NCBI RefSeq assembly: GCF_036669915.1
Contig: NC_089314.1
Coordinates: 1,798,970-1,862,969, forward strand
DNA from: Pocillopora verrucosa
Taxonomy: Eukaryota; Cnidaria; Anthozoa; Scleractinia; Pocilloporidae
Direction: 5' to 3'
Length of the DNA: 64,000 nt
Shown here in pieces: positions 16,885-27,901 of this stretch (position 1 is the first letter of the stretch; the number at the start of each line of letters is the position of its first letter). Under the pieces are notes generated by a model that worked only from the letters and a program-made list of their open reading frames with translations, ran no database searches and was not told where the DNA came from. The position numbers were made by a program, and so were the translations under genes.

Positions 16885-17450
16885 GTTTATGACTCCATCT
16901 ACTTACGACTTCACTTTAAATAATAAATCCTAACCCCTAGAGATTCGGACAGTCTTAAGCAATACTAGACAACTCTTGAGCAAGTCCTAAGTTTAGACCG
17001 TATGTTCTCTTGGGATTTAGCTTGGGTGGGCAAGTCTGGGCAGATGACGTCACACGTAACATTTTGTGACGTCTTACACCACATAAGTACCAGCCATAGG
17101 ACATTTCGTGACATTCATACCACATAGGGACTGGCTTTAAAGCATTGCGCATGCGTACATTTTTAATCAGAAGAGTGCACATGCGCATCACACAAATAGG
17201 TATCCCACATGGATGAATTTTACGCTACCGTTCCATATATAAATCAAACCGACCCTTATCTCTATTAACAAAGATGGCCGACATGGACACTCGCTCATTA
17301 AATAATCAATTTTTACCCTCGTGTACCTACACGTCATGAATATAATTATCTAATAACCCTAACACGTGTACCTACATGGCATGAATAAATTATTACTCAA
17401 ACTCGGACCCAGGCCGCGCGGGAATTGCTAGTCAGACGCGCTATACTACT
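16885..17450. promoter_or_regulatory. Right-terminal region: tandem repeats, CRE- and NRF1-like sites, TATA box
   Basis: Non-coding by eye. Two imperfect tandem repeats lie here: period about 42 (17060-17098 and 17102-17140) and about 45 (17320-17349 and 17364-17395). A perfect TGACGTCA is at 17045-17052, a half site at 17066-17073, an NRF1-like TGCGCATGCG near 17147-17156, and TATATAAA at 17236-17243. A 21-codon ATG frame at 17273 follows the TATA box on the + strand but is probably meaningless. Tandem repeats are common in Polinton termini, so this is the likely right end; the partner end cannot be seen. Confidence 0.4.
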
Positions 17451-18182
17451 GACGCGAGCAAAAATATTTGATGGATTATGGGTTCTCCCATTGACATCGA
17501 CGAGTGTATTCTTTTGTTAGAGAGGTTAAGCGTTGGACCTCAAAGTAAACGAAAAACATTGAATCCCTTGCTTCTTGTTTGCACCTGTTTTAAGCCTGAA
17601 GTGAAAATATTTGCATAACTGATCTTTACAGTATGCCTCCTGCGTGTGACATGAGGTTAGTAATGGCTCAGCTTACCACAGAGTCTCTGTGATTCAGGGG
17701 TAGAGCGTTGGAACTTTAATTTTTAATTCATCATGAGGTCTCCATTTTTTTCTTTGTTACACATTCGAGGCAGGAAGGAAAACATCTTTCTTTGTTTCAA
17801 TATTTTTATTATTCGCGAATCAGAAATTACTTTGCTGCTTTACATGACTTCAGTTCTGATATAGGAAGAGAATCAAATCAGAGCTACTTTTCGCCTTATG
17901 CAATAGCCGTAAACTCTGATGCCTGGTGACTATTCGAAAAGGAAGATGTTTCTTTAAGCGATTCAAGTTTGATCTTAACAATATTGGCTGCCTTTTTGAA
18001 AAAGTCTACCACATGCGCTATTTAAAAAGAAATCATGGAAAACTACACAACACTGCTGAGATTCTGAAAATATTACATGTAAATATAACTAATAATTATA
18101 ACTATAATTGAGGTCTGACGGAGAGAGTACCGTGACTGTTCAAGTTATCTTTTAAATGGTTAATCAACAGTCTTCATGAGTT
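17451..18182. repeat. 3' flank of gene A, near-identical to 25750-26437
   Basis: Aligns by eye almost base for base to 25750-26437, starting exactly at GACGCGAGC, with a deletion of about 35 bases in the second copy near 26258. It is non-coding and lies just beyond the 3' ends of genes A and B, showing that the A and B 3' regions were duplicated together. Confidence 0.85.
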
Positions 18183-19659
18183 CTAGATGAGTCCATAACA
18201 CTCCAGTGGTCCAAGCGTGTGATATCCTGATTCATTGTAACGCACAACATGACCGGTATCTCCAAATCTCATTTGAATCACGGGAAGCTTGAACTTGTCT
18301 GTTAGTAAACCGCTGTCCTCTCGCCAATTCATATCGTTCTTATCGCAGTTGCAGCCGTAACTGCTGTCCGCGCACGTGTCTGTCAAACCGCATGCACATT
18401 TAAAGGGAACAGAGTTGACTCCACCCCAGTACTTCATCTTCTCGTCATCACGCGATACCCACCAGCCGAACATGTTACCATTGAGAAGGAGCATTGAATG
18501 ATAGCACTCGTATTTAATAAACTGCTCACAGTGAGAAGATGAAGCTGTTAAGCTTGCTAGCTGAATTAGACTGGTTTCATCATAAGTAACATCACGCCAA
18601 TAACTACCAGGGGCTTCAAACCCAGCCACCAGTGTTCTGTTTTCACTGTCGTGACTGATAACTGTCACTCCTATCCCGCCCTTGTCAGTCATGTCACAGA
18701 AGACTTTAAATGGTTTCACCCCGCCCTCTCCATCAGGGTCGATGACATAAGAGCCATTTTTAGCCTCAGGATTGCAGTATTTGATGTCACTGCAAGTTCG
18801 ATTTCCTGAAAAACAAATAACAAAGCAACAAAGAACACAATAAATTTAGAAATAAAAGATTTCATTTATCTTAATATAAAGTGCCTGACATGTACACGAA
18901 ATTTATTTTCTCTTTACGGGAAATATACTTGGGGAATGTTTATCGGGGAAAAGAAGTACAATAGACCGATTTAAATTGATTTATAGGCAAAAGTTGAAAA
19001 GATGTAAACCATATACATACAAGAATAGTAGTTTATGACAGTATGTGACTCTTCCAGTTCTACCACATGCAACAGTAAAAGACTAAATTCAATACCTTCA
19101 CATTTGTAGCGTTTGCAGTGAGTTCCGCAAAATACAGGCTTACATTCACAATGATAGGAGTTCCTTTCATATTCAGGAACACAGACACCTCCGTTCTTAC
19201 AAGGAGCGCTTTCACATGGAGACTAGAAACAAAGTGAACATTCCATGAATCCTCCAGTTTCTATTTTAAGAAATACGAATAGTGTTAAGCACCAAATATA
19301 TGAAGAGATCTTACCAACGGACTGCAGTGATGGAAGGTAGCATTTGCATGAACCTTTTCAGCCTCTCTGTACTTGTCTGTGGCCAATAACTCACACAGAT
19401 AAAGACCTTTGGAGTCAGGATACACTGCTATGTTGAACGAATAGCACTTTGGTTCACCGACACAAAGGAAAGTGCAGTCCAACTTATCTTCCACCATGGA
19501 CGATGTAAGTTTCTCTTCCCATAAGAAATAGAAAGGGTCGCACTTGAATTTACCAAACGAAGCACGGCCTGTTGGATATCGATAGAGAGCGCTGTTTTGT
19601 GTGGCAAACAACAATCCTAACAAAGAAGGAAAAAACAACAAGAGTGGCAGAAGCAGCAT
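18183..19659 (-). CDS. Gene A: secreted PAN-EGF-fibrinogen-like protein, intact
   Basis: Three exons, read right to left: 19315-19659 (345 nt), 19096-19222 (127 nt) and 18183-18805 (623 nt), all with GT/AG borders. They join in frame to 364 residues. Exon 1 gives a signal peptide (MLLLPLLLFFPSLLGLLFA) and a PAN/apple-like domain (CTFLCVGEPKCYSFN, then LYLCELL). Exon 2 is one EGF repeat (SPCESAPCKNGGVC, then YHCECKP). Exon 3 begins GNRTCSDI and is a fibrinogen-type domain like that of contactin-associated proteins (DPDGEGG, VFCDMTD, GWWVSRDDEKMKYWGG, RFGDTG, GYHTLGPLECYGLI). Probably a secreted recognition or matrix protein; the ligand is unknown. A potential upstream TTG start at 19725 is not needed. 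Confidence 0.85.
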
Positions 19660-19796
19660 GACAGTAGCCGATGAACTCTCACCACGGGAATGAGCTGATG
19701 TATGACACCGAAGACTTATATGCAAATGAAAAACAGGTCCTTTATAATTGCCTGTCGGTAATTAAGAATTAGTAGCCACATCTATGAAGCAGGTGC

Positions 19797-21763
19797 CATG
19801 GGTGGGATACACTTCTACTATAGGGGAAGTAGAGGTGGGACAGTAAGTTTTAAAAAGTCATCTTAAATAAAACTCTCCTTGACAAACCTGCATGATATTT
19901 TTTAGCTTTTTTTTTTTTAACAAGAATTGCTTTCAAACTGTTTTTTTTTCTATTGAGGGGACGATGTCAATTAATACCTTCTATACAACGGGTTTCAAAA
20001 GTTTTAAATATTCATTTCAATATCTATTAACTCTGACCATGCTAATGATTTATTATATGGGTTTGAACCAATCTTTTCTTAATTTTAAAGGGATTTTTGG
20101 TACTCTGCTCCCTACTCTACAACAAACTTGAAAATAAGTTTCTACTTACTCCTTCACATGTCCCTGTTAGCAGGTTTGCTTTAGGAAGTTATGTTTTGGC
20201 TCGCACCAGGATAACAATAAATGAAATAAATTGAGATCATAAATTGGCACCGACCACAAGTTTCTTCTTTTTAGGCGGAGCAGCTGTTTATTTAATATTT
20301 TATTATTTTTATCATGCCAAGACACTTTTCTCTTAGGAAGCGTTTTTTACAAGAATTGCTTTCAAACTGTTTTTTTCTTTTTTACTGAGGAAACGATGTC
20401 TATTGATGCCTTCTATACAAATAGGTTTAAATACTATTAACTATTCATATTTCTGTAATAACTTGGTACCAACTACAAGAAGCTAAAGTTGTTTTCCTCT
20501 TAAATTCATCTACGTCATGTCTGTCTGACATGTGAAGATCGGAAAACGCGCGAGCCTCGATAATGTATTTTATTTGCAAAAAAAGTCAGTCGTTTCATCT
20601 CTGTTTATTAGCATTTTCAATTAAACACTATACTGTTTTTAAATATAAACATTGCAGAGTTACTCATAAAAATATTTCCGGTAAAAGTTTCAAAAAAGAT
20701 ATCCAAATAAGTAAACTTACATTTGCGAAGGTTGTTTATCGAACATGTTACAGAACTAGCCAAGAATAACATTTCACTTAAGAGAAATGGTCAGATGACT
20801 CGCTTAGGATAACTTCAGGTGCACTTTGAAAAAAGCCTGCAAACAGCGTTGAATTACACCTGTTCTGCTCGACTGGAATAAAAATATATTCTCCGCCTTA
20901 TGTAGGCCTGAGATGCAAAACAACGGTCTGTTAGTGCACTATAATAACAGCAAAAGACACCTTGTCGGCAGGAAATACATTGGAGAGAACGAACAATGGG
21001 GGTTTTACCAGCGATAGCTGTTTAGAAGGATACCAATCAGGAACCGAAAAAATTATTTAACTTCAGTCAATATACCAAAAGATCGTCGGAAGATCTTTGC
21101 AACCTCTGGTATTATTTAATTGCGCTTAAACTTGTTTAAGCGTCAAAATGCGGAATGCCTCCGGCTTGCAGAAACACTAATTAATTCAATCCACTGTTAT
21201 ACAATAAAGGAGAAGGCGTCATGACTTTGGCGAATATTCAGATATTTTGACACGTTGTGTATCATGTTTAGAAAAGTTGATGCTATGATATTATATTTTT
21301 ATGCCTTTCTTTTATCTCTCATTCCGAATGCGCTTTATATTTGAAATTAAGTTAATCGAGAGGAGAAACTGTATAAACTGAAAAAAAAATGCAATTTTTA
21401 TTTGAACACCTAAGTAAATATCGTCGCCAAAAAATGTATGGTTAGTTCAACAGAATACTCTCGTAAATCAATAGGCTTAGACTTTTTGCTCAACAGTTTA
21501 TGCAAAGCGCTATATTGAAACAAAACGGTGGCAGCAACATGCACTTTGTTGCTTCGTTATCAATATATATTCAAACTTCACCGGAAATGATCATAAAGTA
21601 AAAAGATATCGAGGAAACTTTATTTACATGATGGCTTAAAAGAATCATGATTTCCCTGTGATCGTATTTTCTGATCATTTCATTGCTTTGCGTCGCCAGA
21701 TTCTGATGAATTAAAACAGGACCGACTTCAAGGGTATTTCAGAGCATTTTATGAGTGAATAAA

Positions 21764-21796
<33 letters not shown>

Positions 21797-22620
21797 TAGG
21801 TGGGAGAGTATAGCAGGTAATTTAGTATTAACAACTGTGTTGAAAACGTACATTAGCCACCGTAAAGAGTAAAAAAGCTGACTTTTCGAGCGTTAGCCCT
21901 TCGTCAGAGCGATTGACGAAGGGCTAACGCTCGAAACATCAGCTTTTTTACTCTTAACGGTGGCTAATTTACGTTCTCAACCCAGTTGTTAACACTAAAT
22001 TACCATTTAAAGAGTGGGCCATTAGTTGAAGAATAAAACGATTGATAACGTTTTTAGGCTCCATGGGTAGGGGGAGAGAAGGCGACAGTGAGTGTTAATA
22101 TAATTTATCCTGAAAGGGACTGTAATGGTCACACAACTTTAAATCCTTAACATAATACATAACATTTTGTTGTTTAGTGGTATTGAGAATTCGCGTGCAT
22201 ATATTAAAATGTAGAAGGCGCCGACGAGAGGTCATCAAGGTCTGTCCGATGAAATGTCTCAGACAAATAATTTAATCACTTGCAAAATTCAAACAGAGGG
22301 AAAAAGAAAAATTGTAACAAAGATGAATATCTACTTTAGGCTTCGAATTCAAGTGCTAATACTACTCTTACAATCATTTTCAGATTTAGCATATTTTATT
22401 GGACCCCAAAAGGGGTGAAAGTTTGCAACTATAAAGTCTTTTGAATCTTTAATTTAAGATTTTCTTAGCAGACAAACTTCCAGCTTGGTCGTCTCCCCTT
22501 TGCTTTGGTTAACAAATTGTGTCATCATGAAAATTACATCAAAGATGTATTTCGACGAATTAGAAGCATGTATGAGTTTTGTAAAACGATGGCAGATTTT
22601 TCACCGCAGGCAACAGCTTT
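19797..22620. repeat. Flank alpha, copy 1 (upstream of gene A)
   Basis: A non-coding 2.8-kb block that recurs upstream of genes C (39194-42085, after the retrotransposon, and again at 44421-47760), D (49650-52960) and F (61575-64000). It starts GGGTGGGATA next to CTTCTACTATAGG. It includes the untouched ATGGG site into which the Gypsy element inserted in the gene C copy. Reading frames inside are short and not conserved between copies. Confidence 0.8.
21750..22003. mobile_element. 254-bp foldback insertion with CATTT target duplication
   Basis: Present only in this alpha copy. CATTT is duplicated at 21745-21749 and 22004-22008, while the other copies read AGAGCATTTAAAGAG without interruption. 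Inside are near-perfect inverted arms of about 91 bases (21816-21906 and 21914-22004) around a 7-base spacer. The arms carry a CUGACGA, GGGC/GCUC, GAAA layout on the minus strand (about 21880-21907), which is a hammerhead-ribozyme-like core. Such cores mark Penelope-like elements and retrozymes, so this is probably a short inverted fragment of one. Confidence 0.65.
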
Positions 22621-22948
22621 AGAAGTGTACTAGGAAGCCATGACTTGATCCATTTTGCGGGACTTCCATCCAACCCCATACAATGGTTTGTAACTGTTAA
22701 ACATGATCACAAATTAGATTGTTAACTTGCATAAGAACACAACACAATGACTTGGCTGGGTGTTGAGAAGCCTGGACTATCACCTGGTCTCCTGTGCCCT
22801 GTTTCAACCACATTGTTAGTACCAGTCTTTTAGCTGGTAACAATATTCATGCAGGCTGGTGATGGTTTAGGTGGTTATTCAGTCTTTGCTTCATAGGTAT
22901 GAAGCTGTAATCCTGAGTTGCGATACCACGCAACCCATTTCCTAGAAG
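22621..22948. other. Spacer upstream of the coiled-coil gene
   Basis: The alpha-type sequence stops near 22620. No frame of note. A TTTCCTAG acceptor-like site at about 22937-22944, just before the ATG at 22949, suggests an upstream non-coding exon. Confidence 0.35.
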
Positions 22949-24747
22949 ATGTCAGTCAAAATTGAGGACTGGCCTAAAGAGAAGCAGGTCTTGCTAAGAA
23001 GTATTAAAGAAAAGGAGGAAAGGTTAAAAGACTTTGAGAAGGTTAGAGGCAAAAAAAAAACAGTAAGTGACAGCAAAACACACAATAAGCTAATGTGCAA
23101 GAGGACATTTGGTAATTCATGAAGGGAAAAAATATCAGCATCAATATAAATTAAACCAAAACCATAGAAATCACAGCAACAAATTTGAGTGGAAGAAATT
23201 TCAATAGGAGCCAACATGAGCATAAAGAAAAAAAAGCAAACTGTGTGAAGGGCAGAAAAACATGAGTAACCAAGTTGTGATTGTTTTTAGTTTTGGATCC
23301 AATTTGATGTTTGTGGTGTGCAAGCTCCCTGGAGCAATCAAAGACTGTTGTAAAGCAAAAACAAAGAACGTATAATTTCCCTAAATTGCGTATTGGCTAT
23401 TAACTGGTCATTGAGGTGAATGTAAAATCTTGTTATTTTTGCAGAGGTTCCTTCCCACCATGATAGAAGATGAACGACTAATTTTGAGGGTAAAAAAAAT
23501 GCATATACATTTAGCTGTTAGATCTTTTTATGTCATTTGTATTATTTGTAAAGATGGTGGGTTTCATTGAGATGGTTTGATTGATTTTCTCAGTCATGTC
23601 TTCTCCCTGTTGCAGTTTGCTTTAAAATAGATTAGTTGTTTTAACTCTTCAGTACAAACATTTACATGACCTTATATTTGTAACTTTATAAAGGAAAAGG
23701 AACTTGAAAAAGATGTTGATGGTGTGAAATCCAAGGTAAAAAGATGTACCTAATTTTAATCAATTAGCTTGAGTTTGTATTGAGTGGTACTGGTACTGTA
23801 AGTTATGCTTGTATGAATGGTCATTTTTCTGTGTCCCCTTCCCCTCCCCCCTCCCCCCTCCTTGATACACTTGTGGTCTCCATGCTCAAGTAATTTATCA
23901 TTTAATTGTTAAAATTCCATATTAATTTTTTTCTCTGTTGCAAGAGATGGTTAATTGTATTTTTTCTTCTGTTTGTATGGTGCCATTAGATTGCCACTTG
24001 CAAGCAAGAAATAGAAGTTTTGAAGTTGCGGAAGCAACTGAAGGTTAGTTACTCTGACTATATATAGAGGGCATTTTGATTGAGTATTATAAAATGGAAA
24101 TAGATGATCAGAATAAGCTAATGAACACTTGGAGTAAAAACAAGAAAAATTCTTGAGCTATCAGAAAATATGACTGTTAGAGGACTTTCTCTGTCAGTGA
24201 CAACTGATCCCCCTCCCTCCCACCCCCCCCCCGAGAAGCATGTGATTCCAAAATCTTCCAACCCCTTAACCCCCCCTCCACCCCTCCACCCCCCGCACCC
24301 CCTTCACCCCTTCCCCCCATTAGGTGGTAATGAATAAGGATGAACTTCCCCAAGGCAAATTGAGGAACTGGAATTTGCTCCATTTATGAAACAAAGATAA
24401 TGATATGTCTGATTTGTCAAGCAAAGGGTCTTTTTGAGGACGAGTAGTTTCAGAGTCAATCCAGAGTCTAGCATTCCTGAAGCTTTTTTTCACAACAACA
24501 GAAAAAAAGTTTCCAAACAAGGAGTTTGAACTTTTTATCACTTAATTCAATGAAAAAAAACATTCCTTTAAATTTAAAGCACCTGAAAATTCCTGTGGCA
24601 AGCCTTAACCACTTCTGTCAGTAATTAAAAGTTTTCAGGACTTGGTATGAACTTCTTGCCCTTTGATGTGACTTGTCTATTCTGTCTTTCCTTTTTACTT
24701 GGCAGGAACTTGAAGAAGAAAATGAAAGTCTAAGCTCAATACCGTAA
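22949..24747 (+). CDS. Five-exon coiled-coil protein (91 residues)
   Basis: Five short exons with GT/AG borders, every junction in phase 0: 22949-23041, 23445-23489, 23694-23735, 23990-24043 and 24706-24747. They total 276 nt and end in TAA. The product is charged and heptad-like (KEKEERLKDFEK, DERLILR, EKELEKDVDGVKSK, KQEIEVLKLRKQLK, ELEEENESL), so a continuous coiled coil is likely, with a short N-terminus MSVKIEDWPKEK. No signal peptide or membrane segment. I do not recognise the family; dimerising adaptor proteins look like this. It runs opposite to the flanking PAN-EGF genes and has no second copy here. An upstream 5' exon is possible. Confidence 0.65.
23838..24317. repeat. C-rich low-complexity tracts (G-rich on the minus strand)
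   Basis: Two C-runs: 23838-23865 and 24209-24317, the latter with repeated CCCCCTCCACCCC-type units and a run of ten C. On the minus strand these have many G3+ runs at short spacing, capable of G-quadruplexes. Both lie in introns 3 and 4 of the coiled-coil gene. Confidence 0.6.
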
Positions 24748-25189
24748 TTAAGTGAATAAAATTAGCTACTCAGTTTAACTTTCAATTTTGTGGTAACGAG
24801 TAAATAAACAATAGCCTCCATTTGGCACAAAAATATGCACGGATATTTGTCCGCACATATTATCTGTCCCGAAATGTGAACAGTTTACCGATAGCGAAGC
24901 TCGAGGAAAATGGTGAACTACGAGGAACAGATTGTTTGTTGTTTGTTTGTTGTTGTGAAGAGCATAATTTTGCGTCAAATGGAGCAACGCCCAAGAAAAA
25001 TATTTACGAATAGCTAATTGTTTCCTGCGTGGGATAGGTACTTTTCATTGTCCTCTGGTACAACTTTATAAAAAAAATAAACATGTTCATTCCTCTGTAA
25101 CAAGAAAAACCCCCTCTCATCTTGAATTAAATTTTGAACCAATAGTTTTATCGCTGTGGATGTGAGGTTTGAAATTTGGAGAACATCAC
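24748..25189. other. Intergenic, nothing recognised
   Basis: No coding frame or repeat seen between the coiled-coil gene and the dispersed repeat that starts near 25190. Confidence 0.5.
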
Positions 25190-25650
25190 TCGGGGTATAT
25201 TTGGTAAATAAACCCCTCCAGGCGGCTGGTATGTAGGCTAGTAATGTTTGCGGCTGAAAAATTGTCTAATGGACGAATATGAGGCCGAGAAGCGAAGCTT
25301 CGAGGGAAAATGTGAAATTCTGGGGAGAATCTCTTGACCGTGGACATTATCAGCTTGCAGCCAACGTACCAGCAAGCCAAAAGAGGCTGTATGTATTTTC
25401 TAACCCTCTCATTAATTATCGTAACGCGCGTTGACAGCAAATTTTTTGACTTTGTTGTAATTTTTGGAGTAGCATTTGAGGTCAGCTTTTAAACGTCATT
25501 ACCACTGGACTCTACCAAACGAGTTGTTAGGTGACAAAGACTATGGCTTTGTTTCTTTTAGACGGAAATTAACGGAGGACAAATATCGACGTATAGGGGG
25601 GTTATTGCGTGACTATTGTCCGGTGATTTTGTACCACATGACATACAGAA
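25190..25650. repeat. Dispersed repeat gamma, diverged copy
   Basis: About 450 bases related to 30740-31200 and 57570-58030. Shared landmarks are CCAGCAAGC, AACCCTCTCATTAATT, GAGCAGCATTTGAG or close variants, GACGGAAAT and TTGTCCGTTGATTTTGTACCA. This copy is the most diverged. Non-coding; may be a decayed mobile element, family unknown. Confidence 0.55.
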
Positions 25651-25749
25651 GCCAATTGAGTCACGAACATCAATGGGTGGGTTATTACCTGGGATATTCC
25701 CACTTGTAGCTGGGATATTTTCGGTCACGAGTCACGTTTAGACCAATCG

Positions 25750-26437
25750 GACGCGAGCAAAAATATTTGATGGATTATGGGTTCTCCCATTGACATCGAC
25801 GAGTGTATTCTTTTGTTAGAGAGGTTAAGCGTTGGACCTCAAAGTAAACGGAAAACATTGAATCCCTTGCTTCTTGTTTGCACCTGTTTTAAGCCTGAAG
25901 TGAAAATATTTGCATAACTGATCTTTACAGTATGCCTCCTGCGTGTGACATGAGGTTAGTAATGGCTCAGCTTACCACAGAGTCTCTGTGATTCAGGGGT
26001 AGAGCGTTGGAACTTTAATTTTTAATTCATCATGAGGTCTCCATTTTTTTCTTTGTTACACATTCGAGGCAGGAAGGAAAACATCTTTATTTGTTTCAAT
26101 ATTTTTATTATTCGCGAATCAGAAATTACTTTGTTGCTTTACATGATTTCAGTTCTGATGTAGGAGAGAATCAAATCAGAGCTACTTTTCGCCTTATGCA
26201 ATATCCGTAAACTCTGATGCCTGGTGACTATTCGAAAAGGAAGATGTTTTTTTTTTAAGCGAGTCTACCACGTGCGCTATTTAAAAAGAAACCATGGAAA
26301 ACTACACAACACTGCTGAGATTCTGAAAATATTACATGTAAATATAACTAATAATTATAACTATAATTGAGGTCTGACGGAGAGAGTACACTGTTCAAGT
26401 TATCTTTTAAATGGTTAATCAACAGCCTTCATGAGTT
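25750..26437. repeat. 3' flank of gene B, near-identical to 17451-18182
   Basis: Matches the gene A 3' flank from GACGCGAGC onward, with a few substitutions and one deletion near 26258. To its left the two loci are unrelated: Polinton on the gene A side, dispersed repeat here. Confidence 0.85.
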
Positions 26438-27901
26438 CTAGATGAGTCCATAACACTCCAGTGGTCCAAGCGTGTGATATCCTGATTCATTGTAAAGCAC
26501 AACATCACCGGTATCTCCAAATCTCATTTGAATCACGGGAAGCTTGGACTTGTCTGTTAGTAAACCGCTGTCCTCTCGCCAATTCAAATCGTTCTTATCG
26601 CAGTTGCAGCCGTCACTGCTGTCCGCGCACGTGTCAGTCAAACCGCATGCACATTTATAGGGAACAGAGTTGACTCCACCCCAGTACTTCATCTTCTCGT
26701 CATCACGTGATACCCACCAGCCGAACATGCTACTATTGAAAAGGAACATTGAATGATAGCATTCGTATTTGATAAACTGCTCACAGTGAGCAGATGAAGC
26801 TGTTAAGCTTGCTAGCTGAATTAGACTGGTTTCATCATAAGTAACATTGCGACAATAACTACCAGGTTCTTCATACCCAGCCACCTGTGTTCTGTTTTCA
26901 CTGTCGTGACTGACAACTGTCACTCCTATCCCGCCCTTGTCAGTCATGTCACAGAAGACTTTAAATGGTTTCACTCCGCCCTCTCCATCAGGGTCGATGA
27001 CATAAGAGCCATTTTTAGCCTCAGGATTGCAGTACTTGATGTCACTGCAAGTTCGATTCCCTAAAAAACAAATAACAAAGCAACAAAGAACACAAGAAAT
27101 TTAGAAGAAAAGATTTCATTTATCTTAATATAAAGTGCCTGACAAGAACACGAAATTTATTTTCTCTTTACGGAAATGTTTATCGGGGAAGAGAAGTACA
27201 ATAGACCGATTTAAAATTGAATTCATAGCCAAAAGTTGAAAAGAGGTAAACCATATACATACAAGAATAGTGGTTTATGACAGTATGTGACTCTTCCAGT
27301 TCTACCACATGCAACAGTAAAATACTAAATTCAATACCTCCACATTTGTAGCGTTCGCAGTGAGTTCCGCAAAATACAGGCTTACATTCACAATGATAGG
27401 AGTTCCTTTCATATTCAGGAACACAGACACCTCCGTTCTTACAAGGAGCGCTTTCACATGGAGACTAGAAACAAAGTGAACATTCCTTGAATCATCCAGT
27501 TTCTATTTTAAGAAATACGAATAGTGTTAAGCACCAAATATATGAAGAGATCTTACCAACGGACTGCAGTGATGGAAGGTAGCATTTGCATGAACCTTTT
27601 CAGCCTCTCTGTACTTGTCTGTGGCCAATAACTCGCACAGATAAAGACCTTTGGAGTCAGGATACACTGCTATGTTGAACGAATAGCACTTTGGTTCACC
27701 GACACAAAGGAAAGTACAGTCCAACTTATCTTCCACCATGGACGATGTAAGTTTCTCTTCCCATAAGAAATAGAAAGGGTCGCACTTGAATTTACCAAAC
27801 GAAGCACGGCCTGTTGGATATCGATAGAGAGCGCTGTTTTGCATGGCAAACATCAAGTTAAACAGTAAAGGAAAAGACACTAAGAGAGGCAGGAGCAGCA
27901 T
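26438..27901 (-). CDS. Gene B: secreted PAN-EGF-fibrinogen-like protein, intact, mosaic
   Basis: Exons 27557-27901 (345 nt), 27338-27464 (127 nt) and 26438-27060 (623 nt), with GT/AG borders, join to 364 residues. Domains are as in gene A: signal peptide MLLLPLLVSFPLLFNLMFA, PAN-like region, EGF, and a fibrinogen-type C-terminus with GWWVSRDDEKMKYWGG and RFGDTGDVV. Exon 1 is a mosaic. Its first 20 codons and upstream flank match gene E; the rest matches gene A almost exactly, switching near 27840. That points to gene conversion. Both parental types are intact. Likely secreted; ligand unknown. Confidence 0.85.

Larger units (their letters stand above)
3151..17450. mobile_element. Polinton/Maverick (adintovirus-like) integrated dsDNA virus
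   Basis: This roughly 14-kb block carries the diagnostic Polinton set: protein-primed family-B polymerase, retrovirus-type integrase, adenain-like protease, FtsK/HerA-type packaging ATPase and double-jelly-roll major capsid protein. It also has a candidate penton and several small basic proteins. The polymerase runs rightward; everything from 7227 to 16884 runs leftward, so the two sets converge near 7.2 kb. The right limit is inferred: sequence shared with a second host locus (25750) resumes at 17451. No terminal inverted repeat could be matched, because the left end falls in the N gap, and no target duplication was identified. Most virion genes are open, which suggests a fairly young copy, but the polymerase N-terminus and two small genes near 7.2-7.7 kb are disrupted. 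Confidence 0.9.

Noticed and set aside
16955..17191. Leftward open frame of about 78 codons near the element's right end
   Set aside because: It begins without ATG. Its repeated peptide reflects the 42-bp DNA tandem repeat, and it sits among promoter-like sites.
17273..17338. 21-codon ATG frame after a TATA box
   Set aside because: Too short, unconserved, and on the strand without other element genes at this end.
3051..17450. Search for terminal inverted repeats of the Polinton
   Set aside because: Sequence right of the gap (3151-3400) was compared by eye with the complement of 16.6-17.45 kb. No match was found, so none is claimed.
17680..17745. tRNA-like A-box (GATTCAGGGGTAGAGCG)
   Set aside because: No cloverleaf, anticodon stem or B-box can be drawn; the same sequence at the gene B flank has no better fit.
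18175..18215. GATGAGTCC resembling a hammerhead core
   Set aside because: It is the complement of the last codons of the fibrinogen-type exon, and no GAAA or stem follows.
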